Assembly (NCBI GenBank): GCA_904501915.1 | Contig: CAJGCV010000013.1 | Span: 1 to 30,500 of the forward strand | From: an uncultured Akkermansia sp. | Lineage (GTDB): Bacteria; Verrucomicrobiota; Verrucomicrobiia; Verrucomicrobiales; Akkermansiaceae | DNA length: 30,500 bases | Direction of reading: 5' to 3' | Shown here: positions 23,579-30,500 of the stretch, piece after piece | How positions within the stretch are numbered: position 1 is the stretch's first letter | How the letters are laid out: every line of letters starts with the position of its first letter | Notes under the pieces: model-generated | What the model was told of the DNA's origin: nothing | Seen by the model: the letters and a program-made list of their open reading frames with translations, nothing else | The model's database searches: none | Made by a program: the position numbers and the translations under genes

Positions 23579-26500
23579 ATGAAACACATTGCATGGATTT
23601 TCTGGCTTATTATGGCTCCGTTGCTGGTGGCGGCGGAGAAAGAAACGGCGGTGAGGGTGAGACCTGACCAATCGGATCAGACGGTGGAACTGAGGTTTCC
23701 GCAGCCCCTGGTGAGCCACACGACTGTGGAAAACTGTCGTCAGATGATGAATTCCGGGGGGGCGCTGCTGGAGCGTGATGAGGAGGACTGGGAGGATGAT
23801 GAAGAGGAGGAAAATGAAGGCGAGGAAGGAGATATCGACATCGATTTGGGCGATAAGAAGTATACCCCCGGCGACCTGGGGCTGGATATCTTCACGATAA
23901 GCGGGGATGATAAACACAAACCCATAGCCCGCTGGATTGACCAGGACAGACTTGAAATCCGTTTTGCTGAGGGGACATCCTGCCGCACAGAATATAAGTT
24001 CCAGCTGAAGCCGGGGACGAAGTATCTGGGGGGAGAAGCAGCACCGGCTGAGCCAGTGGCATTCCGTTGTCCTGTGGATACGCTGAGTGGGCATCCGTTC
24101 ATGGATGACCGCGGTGTGGGTATCATGGTGTGTGCACGGCATCAGATTACGCGCGAGAGCAGGGAACTTTCCGCGCAGTATGCTCCGCGTTTTGTTTTCC
24201 GCGAAGCGCATGAAAAGCTGATGAGCGGCAAAACTTATTACACCACCACTGTGGAGGCGGTGGCAGAGCCGGCCTGCCTGAAGCAGGGGATAGAATCCAG
24301 AACGCTGCAGGTGCTGCAGGAGTATGGCGAGGACGTGTGGCAGAATCTGCGCGAGGATTCCCCGCTGCCGGGGCATGTGGTGCTGCGTCCGCAGAAACCG
24401 CTGGACCCGGAAAAAGAATGGCATCTGCTGGTTGTTCCCGGAGAGCACGGTGGTTTTGATAACAAATATCCGGTGTGCGAATCTGCAACTCCCATGGCAG
24501 AACTGGGTACGGGGGTGAAGTGGACGTTCGATGCTGAAAAAAAGAGTTATCATTTCCAGGTGTTTTTCAGCAACCCGATGTCTTTGGCGGATATGCCCGC
24601 CTTGTTTGACCGCATGCAGCTTGAGGTGGGCGGTAAAGCTGCCGTCAAGTCGGGGCAGGGTACAAAGAAAGTGCAGCTTCCCAACCGTGAGATTGAGTTC
24701 CGCTATGCAGGTGTGATAGAGCTTCCCGTGGTGGAATGCCATTACTACCGCGCCCGCCCGGGCAGGACTCCTGACATGCTGACCTATACGCCGCTGGGGC
24801 AGGCCAGGGGCTTCACGGTGGAGGTATCGGCCACCTCTCCGGAGCTGCTGGATGTGGTGCTGCCGGCAGGTACGGCTTCCTATCTGGGGTTCAAGACTCA
24901 GAGTGAGCACCGCCACCGTATTGCGCTCAATCCCATATGGCCGGAGCTTGCCCCTGGCAGCCACACGGTGCTGCCTCTCAAGGGCGACCGCAGCCTGCGT
25001 GTGCCATATGCCAATTTATCCGAACTGCGCGTGAACGCCTGGCGCCTGGCGCATGAGATGACGGCCACCGCATTTGCGCATGATTTGAGCAACGGCAGTG
25101 AGGTGCCGGCTGCCATGTTGAAGAATGATGTGCTTCGCAGTCGGGAATGGCGCGGCATGGCGGTGCAGTCTCATGAGTTGGAGGCTGCTTCCTATGCGCT
25201 GAAATCTGCCCGGGAGCGTGAGCGCTACCGCGCTGCGCGCAGCCGCAAGGTGCTGCAGGGTGCCACTGCATTTCCCGGGTGTTCGGTGCCCACCGGAACT
25301 GAGGGAATGGTGAGCAGTGGTGAGGTTGTGCTGAATCTCGATGCCGCTACTGGTGGTCCTGCTGCTCCGGGTATGTATCTGCTGCGCTTGCAGAAAGTGG
25401 CCAATGCGCAGGTGCGCGCTGCGCTGCGCCGCATGGAGCGCGCAGAGGAATCGCTGGATAACACGCAGGATGTGCTGGTGCAGGTGACGGATTTGAACGT
25501 CACTATCGGGCAGGAGGCTGTTCTGGTGAACCGCTACTCCGATGGTCAACCTGTGGAGAAGGGGACAATTTCCTATCTGGATGAAGATAATAAGGTGCAC
25601 CAGTTGTCTATTGAAAATGGTATAGCCTGGTTGCCGGATGAGATGGGCGGTGGAAATAAGGCGTGGGTGCGCTCCGGGGAGGATGTGGTACTGGTGCAAT
25701 TGCCGTACCGCTCCCGTTATCATCGCCTGCTTCACCCGCACAAGGACAAGACCTCCACGCTTCTGGTGCTGGACCGTCCCTTGTACCGCCCCGGTGATAC
25801 GGTATATGTGCGCGGCGTCTTGCGCCGCACTCTGCCCGATGGCAGCTGCGCGCTGCCCACGGAGAAAACGGCAAAATTGACCTTCTATCGCCCGGATGGC
25901 ACCGAGCTGGATACCCGCGATGTTTCGCTGGGGGAATACGGCGCTTTTGAGACCCGTTACACATTGCCTGTGGGCGAGGACGATGTGACCGGTCATTATA
26001 ATCTGCGTGTGGAAGCGGGCGATTTCCGAACCGGCACGAGTGTGAATTGCCAGGTGTTCCGCCGGGATGCGTTCAAGGTTTCGCTGGAAATTGAGGCAGA
26101 ACCGGTGGCACCGGAGGAATATAAGGTGCGCGTGGCTGCTGTGGATTACAGCGGTACTCCGCTGGCAAATGCCACCTGCGAGCTGGATATCGATTACGAT
26201 GATAAGGTGACGCTGACTCTGGATGCCGAGGGTAAGGCTGAAATCTCGCGCAAAGTGACCAAGACCTTGCGGGATGTAGGCCGCATCGAGGTGAGTGGCA
26301 GCGTGTCGAACGACCGTGAGGAGTATGTACGTATCGGGAGCAAGAGCAAGAGTATCCACAAGGGGGATTTCTACATCAGTGTGCGGGATAACCGCGTGGT
26401 GCTGCTCGATTCCCGAACCGATAAGGCGCTGGCGCGCGAGCAGAATCTGAATCTGCGCCTCATTGATGAGGAGGTAAAGCCTAAGCCTGGAGCCAATGGC

Positions 26501-29500
26501 CTGGGCTTTAAGGATTTGCAGAAAATAGAGCGCTGGAGCGGCGAGCTGGTCATCCCGGCTGATTGTGAATTGGGAGTACCGCTGCCGGACAACGAGTCGT
26601 GGCGTGGCAAGGCCGATTACTGGATGATTACCGGCTCTGATACCGCTGGCCGGAGTGTCAGCTGCCAGCATCATTTGTGGTATTACCGCCGTTCCGACTC
26701 GGTTCCTGATATCAAGTTCAGCCTGAAGGATGGTCAGGTGGAGTTGCTGGCTGAACTGCCTCACGCCGGTACGGCTCATCTCTTCGTGGGGCAGATGCAG
26801 AAGCTGCGCCACCTTACGCTGCCGGTGCAGGCGGGTAAGCAGACCCTCCGGGTTCCGCTGCAGGCGGATGAGGAAGGCTCGCTGAGTTTCACTCTTGTTC
26901 TGCCCGGGCAGAAACCGGGCGATGCCGCTACTGTCACCAACGGTTCCGGCTTTGTGCCCATTCAGAAGTATAAGCTGGATGTGCAGATGCAAGTACCGCA
27001 GGAAGCATGTCGCCCCGCGCAGAGTATCACGCTTTCCGGTTGCGTGCAGGCGGAGGGTAAGCCTGCCGATGCCGAGGTGACGCTGTACGCTGTGGATGAG
27101 GGTATGCTTTCGGTGGCACCATACCATTATCCTGACCCCGAGGCGTATTTCTTCTCGAATACGGTGCGGCGGTTCTCGCTATCTCATTATGGCGTCCGGA
27201 ATACAGGTAAAGGATTGCTCCGCCAGCTGATGCCTACGTTCTGGCGTGGCGATTTGATGGGTTGTGGGTATTCACTTTCGCCATACCCCACGCTGTATGC
27301 GTATAAAGGCGGCAAGCGCACGTTCCTGCTGGGTGGACCGTTGAAGCGGATGGGGCGTCTGACGGTCAACGCTATGGGAGGTGCTGTAGAGACGGTCATG
27401 GGACTCGGGGAGCAGCGGCAGTACGCCGCGGCTGAGGCATGTATGCCCGCTCCGGCTCCTATAATGACGGCAGGCCTGACTTCTGGTTCGAAGAAAATGA
27501 AATCAGTGAAACGCGCTGCAAGCAATGCGGCGTACGCTGTTGAAGCGGATGCCTGTGACGAAGCGGCAGCAGAAGATGGTGAGTTGGATGAGAGCCTGGA
27601 TGACGAGGGGGCTGAGGAAGAACCTTACCTGCGTACGAACTTTACCCCGGTGGCGGTGTGGCAGGGTGCGCTGCGTACTGATGCCGGGGGACGGTTCTCG
27701 GTGGATGTAACGCTTCCGGATACCCTGACCACTTACCAGGTTATTGCCATGGCGGTGGACCGCAGTGGCAAACGCTTCGGCTCCGCCCGGAAGGAAATCA
27801 AGGTGAACCAGCCGGTGATGCTGACCCCCGGCACTCCGCTCTTCATGAGCCTGGGTGACTCGCTGCGCCTGCCGCTTTCCATTGTGAATAACACAGATGA
27901 GCCCGGCACCTGGCGCGTCACGCTGGAGGGGGCCGAGACTCCGCAGGAAATCACCCTGGCTGCCCGTCAGAGCGGTACGCTCTACTTTGTGTTCAATGCC
28001 ACGGCGGAGGGTGAGCAGACCCTGCGCTGGACGGCGCAGGGTAAACCCGGTTCGGATGCCGTGCAGGGTGAATTTGCCGTGCGTTTCCCGGCTCCGGTGC
28101 TCAAGGAGGTACACCGCCTCACCCTGAGCGCAGGGGATGCTTCCGTGACGCTGGCTTCTCTGCTGGGGAGCGATGTGGCTACTGCAGCACGCGGTGAGAT
28201 GGAACTGGTGGCATCGGCTAATCCGGTGCTGCATCTTGCCGGGGCGGCAGATTTCCTGCTGTCCTATCCCTATGGCTGCACCGAGCAGCGCTCATCTGCC
28301 CTGATTCCCTGGTTGCTGTATGACCACCTGGCGCCGTTCTGCCCGAAGATGGCCCAGACCCGCCCGGATGAAGTGAAGGAGGTGGTGAAACTGGTGATAG
28401 AGGACTTGCTGCCCCGCCAGTGCGAGGACGGTGGGCTCTCTTTCTGGGGTGGGTGGAACAAATCCTGTCTGTGGGCTACGGCGCATGCCGGCTATGTGCT
28501 CAAACTGGCGCAGGAACAGGGCTACGAGGTTCCCCAGGAGGCGATGGACAAACTCTACCGCTATCTCTGGTGGGCTTCTGTCAGCAAGGAAAGTTACCGC
28601 ACCCGCTTTGCCATTGCCCGCACGCGCGGCAAGACTGGCGAGATGAAGGATATTCTGCGCGATGCACTGGCGAAGGATGAGGAAAAAGATTTCCTGTACC
28701 GCGAGACCAAGGCGAGCATGCAGTTCATGCTGAGCATGCTGGAGAATCCGGACGGCGCGGATGATGCTTTCCGCACCTGGCTGCGCAGCACCGGGCGGGA
28801 TTACCGCCACGGCACGACCCAGGGTAACGCATGGAATCTCTTTGCCCTGGTGGAGTACCTGAAGCTTAAGAAGGGGCAGGGGGATGAGGCAACACTCGCC
28901 TTGCAGGATGGAACTACCATCAAGCTGGACAAGGGCGCTACGACGGTGCCGCTGCCCTGGCAGCCCGGTCAGGAGATGAAGACGCTGCCCACCGCCATTT
29001 CTGCCCAGCAGGGTACGGTGTATGCCACCCTCCGGGTGCGTGCGCTGCCGCCCACCACGGATTACCCCGGCGTGACCGAACGTGGTCTGCAAGTGACCCG
29101 CCTGTATGAAACCAAGGGAGCAGATGGCGTGTGGCGTCCGGCTACCAGCTTCAAGGTGGGGGATGTGGTGCGCGTGACGCTTACCTGCGCCAAGGTGGCA
29201 GATGAGCTTAAGTATCTCGTGCTGGAGGACTACATGCCCGCCTGCATGGAAGCCATCAACCCGAATGTGCCGGGGCAGTCTGCTGGTCTGGAGCCGCTGG
29301 AGTGGAGCTTCTGGTTCGACCACCGCGAGTATCTGGCTGACCGCGTGCGCGGATTCTGCACCCGCTGGGAGGGGCGCGACCTGCTCAACATGCGCTATTA
29401 TGCCCGCGTGAAGCGTGCCGGCACATCTGCTGCCCCGCCTGCCCAGGCCCAGCTCATGTACGAGCCGCAGGTCTACGGCCTTTCCCCGAATGCCCGCATC

Positions 29501-29515
29501 ACTTCTGAGCCTTGA
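23579..29515 (+). CDS. Bacterial alpha-2-macroglobulin with intact thioester
   Basis: Alpha-2-macroglobulins trap proteases: cleavage of a bait region exposes a Cys-Gln thioester that bonds to the attacker. This 1978-residue protein begins with a signal peptide (MKHIAWIFWLIMAPLLVAAE). It has a very acidic insert (about 65-90), MG domains including LYRPGDTVYVRG near 735, YAVDEGMLS near 1170, a likely bait region (about 1250-1350), the strand YLRTNF near 1351, PDTLTTYQV, and the thioester YGCTEQ with Cys1567 and Gln1570, then the toroid and C-terminal domains. The start at 23579 is set by the signal peptide; the open frame to 23282 is antisense to the neighbouring gene. No lipobox is seen, unlike E. 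coli YfhM, and no pbpC gene follows, unlike many relatives. It should guard the periplasm against host or microbial proteases. Confidence 0.93.
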   Translation: MKHIAWIFWLIMAPLLVAAEKETAVRVRPDQSDQTVELRFPQPLVSHTTVENCRQMMNSGGALLERDEEDWEDDEEEENEGEEGDIDIDLGDKKYTPGDLGLDIFTISGDDKHKPIARWIDQDRLEIRFAEGTSCRTEYKFQLKPGTKYLGGEAAPAEPVAFRCPVDTLSGHPFMDDRGVGIMVCARHQITRESRELSAQYAPRFVFREAHEKLMSGKTYYTTTVEAVAEPACLKQGIESRTLQVLQEYGEDVWQNLREDSPLPGHVVLRPQKPLDPEKEWHLLVVPGEHGGFDNKYPVCESATPMAELGTGVKWTFDAEKKSYHFQVFFSNPMSLADMPALFDRMQLEVGGKAAVKSGQGTKKVQLPNREIEFRYAGVIELPVVECHYYRARPGRTPDMLTYTPLGQARGFTVEVSATSPELLDVVLPAGTASYLGFKTQSEHRHRIALNPIWPELAPGSHTVLPLKGDRSLRVPYANLSELRVNAWRLAHEMTATAFAHDLSNGSEVPAAMLKNDVLRSREWRGMAVQSHELEAASYALKSARERERYRAARSRKVLQGATAFPGCSVPTGTEGMVSSGEVVLNLDAATGGPAAPGMYLLRLQKVANAQVRAALRRMERAEESLDNTQDVLVQVTDLNVTIGQEAVLVNRYSDGQPVEKGTISYLDEDNKVHQLSIENGIAWLPDEMGGGNKAWVRSGEDVVLVQLPYRSRYHRLLHPHKDKTSTLLVLDRPLYRPGDTVYVRGVLRRTLPDGSCALPTEKTAKLTFYRPDGTELDTRDVSLGEYGAFETRYTLPVGEDDVTGHYNLRVEAGDFRTGTSVNCQVFRRDAFKVSLEIEAEPVAPEEYKVRVAAVDYSGTPLANATCELDIDYDDKVTLTLDAEGKAEISRKVTKTLRDVGRIEVSGSVSNDREEYVRIGSKSKSIHKGDFYISVRDNRVVLLDSRTDKALAREQNLNLRLIDEEVKPKPGANGLGFKDLQKIERWSGELVIPADCELGVPLPDNESWRGKADYWMITGSDTAGRSVSCQHHLWYYRRSDSVPDIKFSLKDGQVELLAELPHAGTAHLFVGQMQKLRHLTLPVQAGKQTLRVPLQADEEGSLSFTLVLPGQKPGDAATVTNGSGFVPIQKYKLDVQMQVPQEACRPAQSITLSGCVQAEGKPADAEVTLYAVDEGMLSVAPYHYPDPEAYFFSNTVRRFSLSHYGVRNTGKGLLRQLMPTFWRGDLMGCGYSLSPYPTLYAYKGGKRTFLLGGPLKRMGRLTVNAMGGAVETVMGLGEQRQYAAAEACMPAPAPIMTAGLTSGSKKMKSVKRAASNAAYAVEADACDEAAAEDGELDESLDDEGAEEEPYLRTNFTPVAVWQGALRTDAGGRFSVDVTLPDTLTTYQVIAMAVDRSGKRFGSARKEIKVNQPVMLTPGTPLFMSLGDSLRLPLSIVNNTDEPGTWRVTLEGAETPQEITLAARQSGTLYFVFNATAEGEQTLRWTAQGKPGSDAVQGEFAVRFPAPVLKEVHRLTLSAGDASVTLASLLGSDVATAARGEMELVASANPVLHLAGAADFLLSYPYGCTEQRSSALIPWLLYDHLAPFCPKMAQTRPDEVKEVVKLVIEDLLPRQCEDGGLSFWGGWNKSCLWATAHAGYVLKLAQEQGYEVPQEAMDKLYRYLWWASVSKESYRTRFAIARTRGKTGEMKDILRDALAKDEEKDFLYRETKASMQFMLSMLENPDGADDAFRTWLRSTGRDYRHGTTQGNAWNLFALVEYLKLKKGQGDEATLALQDGTTIKLDKGATTVPLPWQPGQEMKTLPTAISAQQGTVYATLRVRALPPTTDYPGVTERGLQVTRLYETKGADGVWRPATSFKVGDVVRVTLTCAKVADELKYLVLEDYMPACMEAINPNVPGQSAGLEPLEWSFWFDHREYLADRVRGFCTRWEGRDLLNMRYYARVKRAGTSAAPPAQAQLMYEPQVYGLSPNARITSEP

Positions 29516-29598
29516 TGACGAAGTGATGTCAGCTTTTGGCTGTGCTCCCGTTTCTGACTGCGGCAAAATGCCGCTGTTGGCGGTGCGGCAAAATGTTC

Positions 29599-29624
29599 AC
29601 GCGCGGCAATTTGCCGCGCGTTTT
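29599..29624 (+). terminator. Terminator after the alpha-2-macroglobulin gene
   Basis: A 9-bp GC-rich stem (29599-29607 with 29613-29621) and a 5-nt loop are followed by TTTTGTGTTT. Two imperfect copies of gcggcaaaatg precede it. The stretch 29625-29718 is AT-rich and may contain activator sites. Confidence 0.75.
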
Positions 29625-29718
29625 GTGTTTGCTGGAGAGGTGTGAAAATAATTATGACGGTGTTGAAGTCCTTTAATAATAAATGATTGCAGATATTTTG
29701 TGCGTGTGCGACGGAAAG

Positions 29719-29735
29719 TTGGCACGGAATTTGCA
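29719..29735 (+). promoter_or_regulatory. Sigma-54 (RpoN) promoter of dnaK
   Basis: TTGGCACGGAATTTGCA matches the -24/-12 consensus (TTGGCACG, 4 nt, TTGCA) at every conserved position. GG at 29721 and GC at 29733 are 12 bp apart. The predicted transcription start is near 29746, giving a leader of about 63 nt. No CIRCE element or sigma-32-like promoter is seen nearby. Confidence 0.82.
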
Positions 29736-29808
29736 ACATCAGAAGGCAAAGGGCGCATGCACGCAGCCCGGAACATTTCAACAACAAAACATAGAAAGAA
29801 AAGAAACC

Positions 29809-30500
29809 ATGAGCAAGATACTCGGTATTGACCTTGGTACGACGAACTCCTGCATGGCTGTCATGGAAGGCGGTCAGGCTACTGTTCTGGAGAACAGCGA
29901 GGGCGCACGTACCACCCCCTCCATCGTCGCTTTCACCAAGAACGGCGAGCGTATCGTCGGCCAGGCTGCCAAGCGCCAGGCTGTTACCAACCCCCGCAAC
30001 ACGGTGTTCTCCGCCAAGCGTCTCATCGGCCGCAAGTATGCCGAGCTGACCGCCGACGACAAGAAGGTTCCCTACACCATCGTGGAAGCCCCCAACGGCG
30101 ACGCCCACATTCAGGTGGAAGTGGGTGGCGAGACCAAGGTGTACTCCCCGCAGGAAATCAGCGCTATGATTCTCGGCAAGCTGAAGGCCGATGCCGAGGC
30201 CAAGCTGGGTGAGACCATCACCGAGGCTGTGATTACCGTGCCCGCTTACTTCAACGACGCTCAGCGTAACGCCACCAAGGCTGCCGGTGAAATCGCCGGT
30301 CTGAAGGTGCGCCGCATCATCAACGAACCCACCGCTGCCGCTCTGGCTTACGGTCTGGACAAGGGCAGCAACGAGCAGATTGCCGTGTATGACCTTGGTG
30401 TTGGTACCTTCGATATCTCCGTGCTGGAAATCGGCGACGGCGTGTTCGAGGTGAAGGCTTCCGATGGTGATACCCACCTGGGTGGTGATGACTGGGACAA
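29809..30500 (+). CDS. dnaK: Hsp70 chaperone DnaK (5' part, runs off the window)
   Basis: DnaK binds and releases exposed hydrophobic segments of unfolded proteins, driven by ATP with DnaJ and GrpE. About 230 codons are present, most of the first half of the ATPase domain. The phosphate-1 motif is GIDLGTTNSCMAVMEGG (residues 6-22). VPAYFNDAQRNATKAAG and NEPTAAALAYGLDKG are as expected, and GDTHLGGDDWD is near the end. The phosphate-2 motif reads DLGVGTFD (195-202) instead of the near-universal DLGGGTFD; the Val198 codon is gtt at 30400-30402. Upstream is a sigma-54 promoter rather than CIRCE. A purine-rich AAGAAA region precedes the ATG. Confidence 0.97.
   Translation, partial: MSKILGIDLGTTNSCMAVMEGGQATVLENSEGARTTPSIVAFTKNGERIVGQAAKRQAVTNPRNTVFSAKRLIGRKYAELTADDKKVPYTIVEAPNGDAHIQVEVGGETKVYSPQEISAMILGKLKADAEAKLGETITEAVITVPAYFNDAQRNATKAAGEIAGLKVRRIINEPTAAALAYGLDKGSNEQIAVYDLGVGTFDISVLEIGDGVFEVKASDGDTHLGGDDWD

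Noticed and set aside
25016..27127. A 703-codon minus-strand open frame inside the alpha-2-macroglobulin gene
   Set aside because: It is antisense to continuous MG domains and shows no family motif. GC-rich codon use leaves the opposite frame open.
29625..29808. A CIRCE element before dnaK
   Set aside because: No TTAGCACTC/GAGTGCTAA pair or near match is present.

Overview
The window looks like a chromosomal segment from a Verrucomicrobiota bacterium, probably near Akkermansiaceae. The strongest marker is a 51-residue small basic protein (8544-8699) of a family known to me only from Chlamydiae and Verrucomicrobia. The tandem arrangement of envelope genes, moderately high GC content and few Shine-Dalgarno sequences fit this. 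The genus is an inference. I saw no rRNA, tRNA, CRISPR array, transposase or prophage gene.

Layout: 1-387 holds no convincing gene. It carries an array of seven different but near-perfect short hairpins separated by GAAA-type linkers. Next on the + strand is a three-gene unit: an LpxR-like lipid A deacylase, a ResB-like protein and CcsA/ResC (cytochrome c maturation system II). On the - strand follow a two-TM protein of unknown function, an MscS channel, a ZupT zinc transporter, a Sel1-repeat protein, an RsuA/RluB-type pseudouridine synthase with a 14-residue tandem-repeat tail, and the small basic protein. A SlyB-like lipoprotein is on the + strand (8977-9465).

The region 9605-16801 is a four-gene - strand operon: an uncharacterised 181-residue protein, a 142-residue tail-anchored protein, a 987-residue adaptor that is two complete AcrA-type adaptors fused in one chain, and an AcrB-type RND pump. 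It has one promoter at the head and one terminator at the end, with no outer-membrane channel gene. Next is an envelope/translation operon, rsmD-waaA-DUF2062, joined by 4-bp overlaps. The remainder holds an exported unknown and a BamE-like lipoprotein facing away from each other with overlapping -35 boxes, then galM, a lipoprotein or exported unknown, an ankyrin-like protein, a 1978-residue bacterial alpha-2-macroglobulin with an intact thioester, and the first 230 codons of dnaK.

Taken together, this is mostly cell-envelope housekeeping: lipid A and Kdo, drug efflux, osmotic safety valve, metal import, protease trap and chaperone. The points most worth following are the hairpin array, the natural double adaptor, a textbook sigma-54 promoter in front of dnaK, a Gly-to-Val change in the DnaK phosphate-binding loop, and at least six promoters whose -10 box lies only 6-9 nt from the start codon, which predicts widespread leaderless mRNAs.
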